Below, one piece after another: positions 24,421 to 32,129 of a stretch of 32,129 nucleotides of DNA. The notes under the pieces were generated by a model, which was not told where the DNA came from, made no database searches, and saw only the letters and a program-made list of their open reading frames with translations. Origin of the DNA: Roseofilum reptotaenium CS-1145. GTDB taxonomy: Bacteria; Cyanobacteriota; Cyanobacteriia; Cyanobacteriales; Desertifilaceae. Positions within the stretch are counted from its first letter, which is position 1, and every line of letters starts with the position of its first letter. The position numbers and the translations under genes are program-made. Location: NCBI RefSeq assembly GCF_028330985.1, contig NZ_JAQMUE010000093.1, forward strand, positions 1 to 32,129, written 5' to 3'.

Positions 24421-27252
24421 TTATCCCCCCCATAATCGCGGCAGATGACCTCGTTGTGAGTTTTTATTAAAAGTGAATTGATGGGGATAGGAGCAATAAG
24501 AGCCATGCTTGCGCCAACCAACATACTCTGCCAACTTTTGAAAATTCCCGTGATCATACCCTGCGAATTTACCTCCTTTGTTAAGCCAGATTTCTTTTTG
24601 AATGCTAAAACCAAACTGCTCACCGCTATACTTGACCCATAATCGATCAATTTTCTCTAGGTCTTTAGAAGGAAAGTCTATGTAGAGATCGCGGACACTA
24701 TCTTTATTTTCTAACACCATAATTTGATAAAAAATAAATGTTGTTTCTTCATTTGCCTCATACCAATTCTCTTCTTGTAATAAGGTTTCTAGTCTCTCAC
24801 AAAATGTCTCTTCAGAGCATTTATCTTTAGACTTTCTCAGTTCCCACTGAAATCCGCTATCTGCTTCACAGTTTGACAGAAAATGACGCATTTTCTCGAA
24901 CCCTTCCCGAAATCGTTCGGGATTACCTTTCTCGGCAAACTTTAAGCGAAATATCTCTTGCCATTGCCCTTGATTTTTATTTTCTATATTTGCCCACAAC
25001 TCAGTTAATGCAGCCCAAGCTTTTTGGTATAGACGATAAAGCTTGTCTGTATCTTCTGGTAGCCGGACTGCTGGAAAAATCTGGGATAAATTCTGTGAAA
25101 CTCGATACTCTCGCTTGCCTTCTTTCAAGTGATGGCTCACCTCAATTAATCCAAAATTAATCGCTCGTTTAATCTGTTTTTGTTCGTCCTCTCTACTCGA
25201 TAATTGTCCTTTACAGACTGCTGTTAACGCTGCCATCGGCACGTTAATTTCATAAATAGAACAAGCGCTGATAATTTTGGCTAAGGCATTGTCAACGGGT
25301 GGGTAGAGATCCCCCTCCCAAATAATGCTCCATTTCCATTTCTCTGGATGATTTTCCCATTCTGTTAATATCTCTTCGGCATTTGCTTGAGACAATACAT
25401 CCTTGTTTAACATTTCCAACAAGCGAGGATTGCCAGCCGAAAGAGTGAGAGTGCGTTGCAGCAACTCTTCGTCTAGTTCTGCCGAACTAAAGTGTTCTAA
25501 ACGTCGCAACTTCTTCTGAAGGTCGGCATGATGGAAACTATCCAACGGTTGAATAAAAAACTTATCTAATCCCTGCCAATCAAACTGATAGCGACAGGTG
25601 ATAATAATTCGGTGTTCGGTTCCAGCACTCTCAATGGCCCAAACCAAGGCCTCCAAAACTCTCGCAGCACTCGGTTGTAGCCTGTACTGTTCTCCTTTTA
25701 GCTCTAAACTCCACTCAAAGTCATCCAGTACCAGTAAAAACGGCTGCTGACGGGTGGTCAGAAATACATTCCGCAGGCGATATTTTAGCTCCTCAGTTCC
25801 CTCTCGAAGTTCTTGACGCTCTTCGGCACTTCCCAACTGGTCGCAGAGTTTACGAACTAGGCTCGGTTCAGCGATGGGTTGGCTCTTACGTCCCCAAATA
25901 ATGGCTTGAGGGAAGTATGATGAAAGACGATCGCATAATCGAGCGGCGATCGCACTTTTTCCCCATCCTCCCATACCCGCGAGCATCACCCCAACTTTCC
26001 TATTATCTGGAGATTTAAGCACCCGCAAGCAATTTTGCAACTGACGACGACGACCCACAAACTCCTTGCGGGGTATCAGGGGAAGTTCTTGGGTTTGTTC
26101 ATCAATAAATTTGGGCTGCACAGAAGATGGTGGAGCAGGTTCCCGTCGTCCCTCTCTGCTGTTGCGCTTGGTGACCAAAGCACCAGGAAGCGTGGAGGTA
26201 TACAACCGCAATAAATGCCATTGCTTCCCGCAAAGTTTATCCGATCTCGTTTCACCTTGGGTTAAACTTGCCTGTTTCAAGAGAAGTTGATAGGTTCGAC
26301 CCAAAGCTTCTACTAATGTTTGACCGGCTGAAAGTTCCCCATAGAGAGTCGCTGCTGCGGCTGAAGCTTCCGCATCGTTAACCCGGTTTCCCCATCCCAA
26401 AACCGCCATCACTCCATCTTGAACCAACGCTTCAGCCATGGAAAATACAGTCTGCTCATTAGAATATCCGGTTTGGCAACCCGACAAAAATACCAACGGA
26501 GAATGGTTATAGGGCAAAACATCAGCAATATCCCGACTATCACAATCTCGGCGGTCTCCATACTCATCTTCCGTGAGAAAATAAGGCGTTTCATCGGTAA
26601 TCGTTGCATGACCGGTTAAATGAACAATATCAAAGGGGTCGCTTTCGGCATCAATCAACTCTTGCAACTCGTCGAGACAACCACTTTCTTCCACTACCAA
26701 GCGCAGGTCTTTAGCCATCCCTTTCGTTGCCGTTAAAATTTGTCCTTCTTCTGCCTCAAAATCCAGCACCCGATCAAAATTCCGTGGTGACGAAGCCATA
26801 AACAGCAGATTCAAAAAGCGAGGTTTGGGGTCTTCTTCGACTCGGAGCTGGTCGTGTTCTTGTACCCAACGCACTGGCACAATGGGAGGTCGGCATTCTA
26901 CCAAGAATCGTTTCCCGTTATGCAAAACTTCCCAAGGCAAATTCGCTAACCTCCCCGATGTGGAAATGGCCAGAACAATTTGCCTTCCGCGACTGTTCCG
27001 AGGCGGTTTATCGAGAGCTGATTGTAAAAACCGCTCTCCTCCATCCAACCAGTTAAACAGTCGTTGCCCTATTTTCTGATAGGGTGTGGGCAGTGAGGTG
27101 TAATATTCTTTCTCTACTTGTTCAAGCAATTCTTCAATCTCAGCCAAAGGCCGTATCCGTTCCTGTGCCTGATTGGGGTTATCCCAGAAGAACCGAAACC
27201 GAGCCTGATTTTCTCCCACAGGAGTCAATTCAATATGGAGAATTTGAGCCAT
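24421..27252 (-). CDS. CHAT protease - STAND NTPase - GUN4 fusion protein
   Basis: Large multi-domain switch protein (943 aa from ATG 27252). An N-terminal CHAT caspase-like domain (about 90-360) has the dyad His215 in VHLTGHATITDE and Cys259 in VFLSGCQTGYSN. A linker with EFVGRRRQL leads to a STAND/NB-ARC-like NTPase: Walker A AGMGGWGKSA (425-434), Walker B FLLVLDDFEW (D510, D511), sensor IIITCRYQF, GxP-like SAGNPRLLEML. A winged-helix-like part follows (about 650-730). The tail (about 818-940) matches GUN4: LLQEENWYEANEETTFIF, DLEKIDRLWVKYSGEQFGFS, VGWRKHG, GHLPRLW. GUN4 binds Mg-porphyrins or bilins in chlorophyll control. An upstream TTG at 27354 would overlap the preceding gene, so ATG 27252 is preferred. 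It lies 28 bp after an EACC1-like gene. No TPR or WD sensor repeats are present, so GUN4 occupies the sensor or effector end. Confidence 0.85.
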   Translation of the reverse strand: MAQILHIELTPVGENQARFRFFWDNPNQAQERIRPLAEIEELLEQVEKEYYTSLPTPYQKIGQRLFNWLDGGERFLQSALDKPPRNSRGRQIVLAISTSGRLANLPWEVLHNGKRFLVECRPPIVPVRWVQEHDQLRVEEDPKPRFLNLLFMASSPRNFDRVLDFEAEEGQILTATKGMAKDLRLVVEESGCLDELQELIDAESDPFDIVHLTGHATITDETPYFLTEDEYGDRRDCDSRDIADVLPYNHSPLVFLSGCQTGYSNEQTVFSMAEALVQDGVMAVLGWGNRVNDAEASAAAATLYGELSAGQTLVEALGRTYQLLLKQASLTQGETRSDKLCGKQWHLLRLYTSTLPGALVTKRNSREGRREPAPPSSVQPKFIDEQTQELPLIPRKEFVGRRRQLQNCLRVLKSPDNRKVGVMLAGMGGWGKSAIAARLCDRLSSYFPQAIIWGRKSQPIAEPSLVRKLCDQLGSAEERQELREGTEELKYRLRNVFLTTRQQPFLLVLDDFEWSLELKGEQYRLQPSAARVLEALVWAIESAGTEHRIIITCRYQFDWQGLDKFFIQPLDSFHHADLQKKLRRLEHFSSAELDEELLQRTLTLSAGNPRLLEMLNKDVLSQANAEEILTEWENHPEKWKWSIIWEGDLYPPVDNALAKIISACSIYEINVPMAALTAVCKGQLSSREDEQKQIKRAINFGLIEVSHHLKEGKREYRVSQNLSQIFPAVRLPEDTDKLYRLYQKAWAALTELWANIENKNQGQWQEIFRLKFAEKGNPERFREGFEKMRHFLSNCEADSGFQWELRKSKDKCSEETFCERLETLLQEENWYEANEETTFIFYQIMVLENKDSVRDLYIDFPSKDLEKIDRLWVKYSGEQFGFSIQKEIWLNKGGKFAGYDHGNFQKLAEYVGWRKHGSYCSYPHQFTFNKNSQRGHLPRLWGG

Positions 27253-27280
27253 TTGAGAATTAACAATGAATACTTTTAGT

Positions 27281-27592
27281 TTACTCCAAGAGTTCTTTAA
27301 TCTGCTCGATTGTGGCATCTTTGAGCAGCAAGCGGCGACCGTCATCGGTGACAATCATGACTTTCTCCAGCTTGCGTCCTGAGTCTTTCTTCTGGGACTT
27401 CTGATACCACTCGTAGAGTTGCTTGGCGATCGCCATTGTTCCCCCGACAATACCCACAATAGTGGCGATTGTGGTTAATACCTCCGCTCTCTGGGGTTCA
27501 TCGAGGGTTTCATAACTCCCCTCAATCCCAGCAATATTGAGTAACTCCTCAGTTGCTATCTCTGCATCTTGACCAACAATTTCAATCTTCAT
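27281..27592 (-). CDS. EACC1-like small protein (effector-associated constant component)
   Basis: 103-aa protein. The N-terminal strand and helix (MKIEIVGQDAEIATEELLNI) are followed by a glycine-rich hydrophobic segment (about 40-58, TIATIVGIVGGTMAIAKQL), a short charged linker and a C-terminal strand-helix unit (KVMIVTDDGRRLLLKDATIE). This order fits EACC1, the constant component found beside diverse NTP-dependent conflict-system effectors with CHAT, trypsin-like or STAND domains. It is thought to link or hold the effector, perhaps at a membrane. It is the first gene of a two-gene unit, 28 bp before the CHAT-STAND-GUN4 gene. A GGGAGA ribosome-binding site (27605-27600) precedes ATG 27592. 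Confidence 0.72.
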   Translation of the reverse strand: MKIEIVGQDAEIATEELLNIAGIEGSYETLDEPQRAEVLTTIATIVGIVGGTMAIAKQLYEWYQKSQKKDSGRKLEKVMIVTDDGRRLLLKDATIEQIKELLE

Positions 27593-27739
27593 GGGTTAAT
27601 CTCCCAGTAATCTCTCTAGTTGAGTGTTTTCTCTCCATTTTAGAAGCTATAGAAGACACCACGAACATTCACCAGTGAAGAGTTCAATTCTATTGCTACA
27701 CTCATTAAGTACGATTTCATCTACCCTACCCCGAACTCT

Positions 27740-29524
27740 GTGACTTCTAGTTCTTCTCCTCTTCAGCGTTTAATTCAGTATAGCGGCCCCTATCAGAATC
27801 AAGTCCGGTTGGCGATCGCAACTTCGATCCTCAACAAAATCTTCGATCTTGCCCCTCCCATCCTGATTGGGATCGCCGTGGATGTGGTGGTTAAACAGGA
27901 AAATTCGGCGATCGCCGCTTTGGGAATTACTAGCGTTTTTACCCAACTCTTACTCCTCACCCTTCTGTCTGCCCTGATTTGGGGATTGGAATCTGCGTTT
28001 CAATATGCCTATGAACGGTTGTGGCGCAATTTAGCCCAAACGATTCAACATCATCTACGTTTAGATGCCTATAGTCATTTACAAAATCTGGAAATTGCCT
28101 ATTTTGAAGACCGCAGCACCGGCGAGTTAATGGCGATTCTCAATGATGATATTAACCAATTGGAGCGCTTTTTGGATGTGGGAGCCAATGAAGTAATCCA
28201 AGTGGCGACGACTGTTTTAATTATTGGCTCGATGTTTCTGATCCTAGCACCGGAAGTTGCTTGGATGACCCTTGTCCCCATGCCGTTTATTATTTGGGGT
28301 TCGATCGCCTATCAAAAGTTTCTCGCTCCCCGCTATACGAAAGTGCGCCAAAATGCGGGTTTTCTCAATCATCGTTTAGCGAATAATCTCAGTGGCATTA
28401 CCACGATTAAAAGTTTTACCGCCGAAGAATACGAAGTCAAGCGGGTCGGCCAAGATTCAACTGCCTATCGACGCTCGAATGAGGAGGCGATCGCCTATTC
28501 TGCGGCGTTTATTCCTCTGGTGCGGATGTTAATTTTACTTGGTTTTAGCTGTATCCTACTCTATGGAGGTTTGGAGGTCACGAACGGGAATTTAGCCGTG
28601 GGAACCTACAGCACCCTAGTGTTTATGACTCAACGGTTACTTTGGCCCCTTACTCGCCTCGGAAGTACCCTGGATTTATGTCAGCGTGCCATGGCTTCAA
28701 CTCGCCGGGTAATGGCATTATTAGATACGCCGATCGCCATTCATACGGGAGATATTCCCCTTGCCTTGGAGACGGTGCGCGGTGAAGTGGTGCTGAAAGA
28801 GGTCAGTTTTTCCTATCGCGATCGCCTGCCGATATTAAACCAGGTCTCTTTGACCATTCCTGCGGGCAAAACAATTGCTATTGTTGGCTCAACGGGTTCG
28901 GGAAAAAGTACCTTAGTTAAGCTCCTGTTGCGGCTCTATGAAGTTCAAAATGGTTCAATTACGTTAGATGGTCTAGAGTTGCAAACACTACAGCTAGAAG
29001 ATTTGCGGCGCTGTATTGGGTTAGTCAGCCAAGATGTGTTTTTATTCCATGGAACGGTGGCAGAAAATATTGCCTATGGGACGTTTGATGCCTCTGAACC
29101 CGATATTATTGCGGCGGCAACGTTGGCAGAAGCCCACGACTTTATCATGGAGCTACCGCAAAAATATGATACCATAGTTGGGGAACGAGGTCAGAAATTA
29201 TCCGGAGGACAGCAGCAAAGATTGGCGATCGCTCGTGCCATTGTTAAAAATCCCCCGATTCTGATTCTGGATGAAGCCACATCTGCGGTAGATAATGAGA
29301 CAGAAGCAGCCATTCAGCGATCGTTAGAGAGAATAACTCAAAATCGGACGACGATCGCGATCGCTCACCGACTTTCCACCATCCGCAACGCCCATTGTAT
29401 CTACGTCATGGAGCGCGGTCAAGTTATTGAATCCGGTCGTCATGAAGCATTATTAGAACACAATGGGGTCTATGCTAGTTTATGGCACATTCAAATGGGA
29501 GAATCTATTTTAGCCCAATCCTAA
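27740..29524 (+). CDS. ABC exporter, fused permease and ATPase (type IV, MsbA-like)
   Basis: 594-aa half-transporter that works as a dimer in the membrane and exports lipids, peptides or drugs; the substrate is unknown. Residues about 15-320 hold six membrane helices with family wording such as LEIAYFEDRSTGELMAILND. The ATPase (about 345-590) has Walker A GSTGSGKST, Q-loop LVSQDVFLFHGTVAENI, signature LSGGQQQRLAIARA, Walker B ILILDEATSAVD and the H-loop AIAHRLST. The start is GTG 27740 with no clear ribosome-binding site; no better in-frame ATG lies upstream. It is divergent from the EACC1/CHAT unit, 147 bp away, and shows no sign of being part of it. Confidence 0.9.
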   Translation: MTSSSSPLQRLIQYSGPYQNQVRLAIATSILNKIFDLAPPILIGIAVDVVVKQENSAIAALGITSVFTQLLLLTLLSALIWGLESAFQYAYERLWRNLAQTIQHHLRLDAYSHLQNLEIAYFEDRSTGELMAILNDDINQLERFLDVGANEVIQVATTVLIIGSMFLILAPEVAWMTLVPMPFIIWGSIAYQKFLAPRYTKVRQNAGFLNHRLANNLSGITTIKSFTAEEYEVKRVGQDSTAYRRSNEEAIAYSAAFIPLVRMLILLGFSCILLYGGLEVTNGNLAVGTYSTLVFMTQRLLWPLTRLGSTLDLCQRAMASTRRVMALLDTPIAIHTGDIPLALETVRGEVVLKEVSFSYRDRLPILNQVSLTIPAGKTIAIVGSTGSGKSTLVKLLLRLYEVQNGSITLDGLELQTLQLEDLRRCIGLVSQDVFLFHGTVAENIAYGTFDASEPDIIAAATLAEAHDFIMELPQKYDTIVGERGQKLSGGQQQRLAIARAIVKNPPILILDEATSAVDNETEAAIQRSLERITQNRTTIAIAHRLSTIRNAHCIYVMERGQVIESGRHEALLEHNGVYASLWHIQMGESILAQS

Positions 29525-29591
29525 TTAGGTCAAACCTGGACTGCGATCGTTTATAGTCTATTAGGAGCTGGTAGCGATGGTTATTAATGGA

Positions 29592-30896
29592 TTAAGAGTC
29601 TAATGATATGTATGGGGAATCTTGTAGAATTTCAGATAACTCAGCAATCATTTCAGGAGTACTCCAAGTCTTACTGCTAAGTTGTTGTATCCACAACAAT
29701 TTTCTCTCATCTGAGGAGAGAGTTTCAAAATCTATATAATATTCGTCACCACTATCTAGTGTGTAAATACATCTTGTTGTATAATCTATTGACCAATGGA
29801 TGTATTGATCATTGAACATTGTTTGCAACCTAACTAAATCGACAATAAAGCGATTTCCTTGTGTAGTAACAAACCAATCTTCAAAGTTTTGTAGTAAATA
29901 TTCTTGAATCTCAGGGACACTTACATCTAGATAATTATTACACATCTCAGCAATCTTTTTGTAATCCTGAGTTTGAGCATAGGAATTACAAATTTGAATT
30001 AATTGGTTCATTTCTTCTCTATTTTCTTCCTCTTCACTCTCTTGGTTGTGTTGCTTTGAATCATATAACTCATCTTCATTAATTTCTATAAAGCAATCAG
30101 ATTGAGTATCTCTTGAACATTGAATAAAATATTCAATTTCTTGTCGCCATTTTGTCCAAGTACGGACTTTACAAGCATGGTCTTGTAACTGATCAAGATT
30201 AGCACCACACTGATATGCTTCCTCCAAGAGCTTAAGGCACAGCCATTCATTGAGATAATTCAATCTTTTCCGCAGAATGCCTCGTATATAAAATAGTTTC
30301 TGGATGTAAGGCTTAGTCTTCTCTAATTTCTTTGTTTTACAAATTCCTCCAATTTTAGACCAAGCATAACTAATGCTCTTTTGAGTCACTTGGCCATTGT
30401 CATATTCTAAGTATTGTGTAGTCGCAATACGCATTGCTTCCATAATTTCATCAGCATTATGCTGTCTCAACAATTTCTTTAAACTTTTTAGTCCTTGCTC
30501 AGAAAGTTTATATGGCTCAACCAACTCTGCCCAAAACTCAGCAACTTGCTCAATCAAATAGTGATCCAGTTCAAGTAATCCCCTTTGCCAATCCATCATC
30601 ATCTCAATTTGCTCACGCCGTTCTTGAAGTTCTTCCATTTGTGTGCGCTGGCGGTCGATGATGGTGGTATCTGCTAAAGTTCGATCACTTTTGCCTAAAT
30701 TGCAGTCTACACAGGATGTAATAAGATTTAATAAGTCGTTAGTTCCACCTTGAGAGACTGGATTAATGTGATCTACATGAAGGGTAACATCAGGTGCTTT
30801 CTTTCCACAGTACTGGCAAGTAAATTTATCTCGTTTGAAAATCTCAAACCGAATCGACTTAGGAATAGGTTGTCGCTTAGATCCTTGATGACTCAT
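29592..30896 (-). CDS. HNH endonuclease with a long uncharacterised C-terminal region
   Basis: 434-aa protein from ATG 30896 (a TTG at 30920 would add eight residues). The N-terminus carries a zinc-type HNH domain: IRFEIFKRDKFTCQYCGKK, LHVDHINPVSQGGTNDLLNL with the HVDH metal/catalytic motif, and SCVDCNLGKSDR, giving two CxxC pairs. After a coiled-coil-like segment (RQRTQMEELQERREQIEMMM), a helical part resembles replication- or plasmid-linked helicase-accessory proteins (EGLKSLKKLLRQ-type), and the last 200 residues, with an acidic EESEEEENREEMN stretch, match nothing recognised. The HNH part should bind and cut DNA. It lies alone on its strand, with an orphan antitoxin gene upstream. Confidence 0.8.
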   Translation of the reverse strand: MSHQGSKRQPIPKSIRFEIFKRDKFTCQYCGKKAPDVTLHVDHINPVSQGGTNDLLNLITSCVDCNLGKSDRTLADTTIIDRQRTQMEELQERREQIEMMMDWQRGLLELDHYLIEQVAEFWAELVEPYKLSEQGLKSLKKLLRQHNADEIMEAMRIATTQYLEYDNGQVTQKSISYAWSKIGGICKTKKLEKTKPYIQKLFYIRGILRKRLNYLNEWLCLKLLEEAYQCGANLDQLQDHACKVRTWTKWRQEIEYFIQCSRDTQSDCFIEINEDELYDSKQHNQESEEEENREEMNQLIQICNSYAQTQDYKKIAEMCNNYLDVSVPEIQEYLLQNFEDWFVTTQGNRFIVDLVRLQTMFNDQYIHWSIDYTTRCIYTLDSGDEYYIDFETLSSDERKLLWIQQLSSKTWSTPEMIAELSEILQDSPYISLDS

Positions 30897-30986
30897 ATAG
30901 CTCTGTGCGATAAGACTCAATTTATCAAAAACTCCTGCTAGTGAGAATATTCTATTAGAGCTTTGATTTCATGATTATAACAGTTG

Positions 30987-31166
30987 TCAGACTTGAGCAA
31001 GTACTTCTTCTCCTGGAATCGGTTTTACTGTACCGCTTCTGATTTCATCAATGTGTTTTTGTGCTTCTTCAATCCAAAGTTCTTGAATTCTTTTCTCTAC
31101 TAAAAGCACTCGGTCAGAATTCGGTAAGCTCATTGCTTCATTGAAAATTTCATCTACAGTCCGCAT
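30987..31166 (-). CDS. Addiction-module antitoxin-like protein (PF09720 type), orphan and shortened
   Basis: A 59-codon gene from ATG 31166 to TGA 30987. The protein begins MRTVDEIFNEAMSLPNSDRV, continues LLVEKRIQELWIEEAQKHID and ends EIRSGTVKPIPGEEVLAQV. This matches the putative addiction module component family: an N-terminal LPxxDR helix, then W-x-x-E-A-x-x-x-I-D-E-I/R, and a C-terminal G-x-V-x-x-I/V-P-x-E-E-V tail. It lacks the stretch of about 15 residues that usually joins the two parts (SLD...), so it is probably a deletion form. The expected ParE/RelE-type toxin gene does not follow; HNH lies 90 bp beyond instead. Confidence 0.72.
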   Translation of the reverse strand: MRTVDEIFNEAMSLPNSDRVLLVEKRIQELWIEEAQKHIDEIRSGTVKPIPGEEVLAQV

Positions 31167-31209
31167 AACTCTATCTCTCCAAAAGTACGCTACTGCAATT
31201 TTAATCTAT

Positions 31210-32129
31210 TTAAATTAAAGCTTGTACAATTAATTGATACATTGAGTTAACTAGGGAAAGATTCCTTAGTTTGAATAAGTTTGGGTATAGACCAGGAAAA
31301 GTATTTTCATCCACGATGATAGGATGATCTTCATGCCAAATCATATCAAAACCAATGACTTCATAAGACATCGCATGATAAGCTAAACTTGCTAACTGTT
31401 GATGTTGCTGTTTCAAATTACCTAGATCGACCTCTCCACCTATTTCATCGGAATCATAGACTTTCTGAAAAGAGCGACTTTCAAAAGAGTTACTAAAGTT
31501 AGAAAATCGACTTGATTTTTTTCTATACCCATACATGACTTCTCCATTGATAAGGGTTGTACTCAGCCAATCTTGAGGATTGTTTTCATAGTATTTTTCT
31601 AGAAGTATACCCTCATTTAAATTAATGCCTCTTTCCTGTTCCATGAATTCAATAATATCACGCAGTCTCGAAAAATCATCGATCAGCGTCACTCCTTTAC
31701 CAAATGAACCTTTCCTTGGTTTAAGTAACGCATAGCCCCACTTATCTAAAATTGGCTTTGCCAAGTACAAGTTTCTATTATTTATTAATATAAAATCTGA
31801 GACTTTTACACCCTTTTGTTTTAAGGTAAGATGAGCAGTATATTTATCTAGAGCAACTTCAAAAATATAAGGATTAGGAATAACTTTTACAGTGCAGGCC
31901 AATGTTTTGAGGAGTTCTAAAACATATAAGTTACTTTTGCAAGAGATACTGTTTGGCTTTCTAACTTCACCATACCAGAAGAAGAGATCTAATATCAAGT
32001 CCGATGAATAAGTTACGATATAAATGAAGAGTGTCCAAGCAAAGCAATGCCCCGACTCCTTAAGATAGTCCCCCACCAGAGTAGAGAGTCCCTGGGCGTA
32101 GCCTACCATCAAGCAAAAGAGGGCCCAGA
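31210..32129 (-). CDS. ATP-grasp enzyme (YheC/RimK-like), possibly partial at the window edge
   Basis: ATP-grasp carboxylate-amine ligase of unknown product. The frame is open to the window edge (32129): before the ATG at 32109 there is TTG and then WALFC-type codons, so the true start may lie outside. The nucleotide-binding part shows DKYTAHLTLKQKGVKVSDF, then WGYALLKPRKGSFGKGVTL (glycine loop with lysine), ILLEKYYENNPQDW, and the metal-binding end VIGFDMIWHEDHPIIVDENT with D and E/N ligands. About 300 aa are visible. The first 40 or so residues (MVGYAQGLSTLVGDYLKESG, then a hydrophobic run) do not look like a usual ATP-grasp N-terminus and might be a fused or misjoined piece. Confidence 0.7.
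   Translation of the reverse strand, partial: WALFCLMVGYAQGLSTLVGDYLKESGHCFAWTLFIYIVTYSSDLILDLFFWYGEVRKPNSISCKSNLYVLELLKTLACTVKVIPNPYIFEVALDKYTAHLTLKQKGVKVSDFILINNRNLYLAKPILDKWGYALLKPRKGSFGKGVTLIDDFSRLRDIIEFMEQERGINLNEGILLEKYYENNPQDWLSTTLINGEVMYGYRKKSSRFSNFSNSFESRSFQKVYDSDEIGGEVDLGNLKQQHQQLASLAYHAMSYEVIGFDMIWHEDHPIIVDENTFPGLYPNLFKLRNLSLVNSMYQLIVQALI

Noticed and set aside
27253-27354. Longer CHAT protein start at TTG 27354
   Set aside because: It would overlap the EACC1-like gene and adds 34 residues with no family likeness; ATG 27252 gives the usual CHAT-protein beginning.
24421-29524. ABC exporter as part of the EACC1/CHAT unit
   Set aside because: It is divergent, 147 bp away, and exporters are not a known part of such systems.
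1-32129. CRISPR array
   Set aside because: No regularly spaced direct repeats of 25-40 bp were seen; repeated CGATCG words are HIP1 sites.

Overview
The window comes from a cyanobacterium. The HIP1 palindrome GCGATCGC and its core CGATCG are scattered throughout, and several genes are typical of or limited to cyanobacteria and plastids: chlorophyll synthase (chlG), a GET3d-type ATPase with an alpha-crystallin tail, a PetP/DUF2862 protein, a FutA-type iron-binding protein, DUF928 and several Uma2-family proteins. The genus cannot be fixed from the sequence. No rRNA, tRNA or CRISPR array was found.

Layout. 1-4100: a Tat-exported iron-binding protein (futA-like, +) converges on an 860-aa PEP-synthase-like dikinase (-), with a perfect 18-bp hairpin between them. 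4100-6000: a decayed DUF4351-type remnant, a GT4 glycosyltransferase (-) and a macro-domain pseudogene with its middle deleted. 6070-9234: a quinone-reductase/muconolactone-isomerase-like fusion coupled to a small membrane protein (+), then a GT2 glycosyltransferase and panB (-). 9500-13600 (+): a DUF928 exported protein, a stretch that looks like the 5' part of a group II intron without its reverse transcriptase, an alpha/beta hydrolase, and a TPR/GT9-like protein. 13678-17862 (-): a histidine kinase with an ethylene-receptor-type membrane sensor, then a probable petP-like > get3d > chlG cluster. 18000-22000: a Uma2 protein, an SQR-like flavoprotein divergent from DUF302, and a cysteine-free BASS-family transporter. 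22200-24231 (+): Uma2, a PD-(D/E)XK-like protein, and a DUF6883/DUF4926 pair. 24421-27592 (-): an EACC1-like small protein followed by a CHAT-STAND NTPase-GUN4 protein. 27740-32129: an ABC exporter (+), an HNH endonuclease, an orphan addiction-module antitoxin and an ATP-grasp enzyme running to the window edge (all -).

How the genes fit together. The chlG/get3d/petP-like group is photosynthetic housekeeping. The SQR/DUF302/BASS group may form a sulfide- or sulfur-handling module. The most unusual locus is EACC1 plus CHAT-STAND-GUN4. It has the layout of an NTP-dependent biological conflict system (small constant component, caspase-like protease, STAND switch), but it ends in GUN4, a domain known for binding tetrapyrroles. 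This suggests a tetrapyrrole- or bilin-gated protease switch, which is an inference from domain order only. Around it lie other accessory genes (nuclease-like proteins, toxin/antitoxin-like pieces and repeats), so 22-32 kb looks like an accessory region next to core genes.
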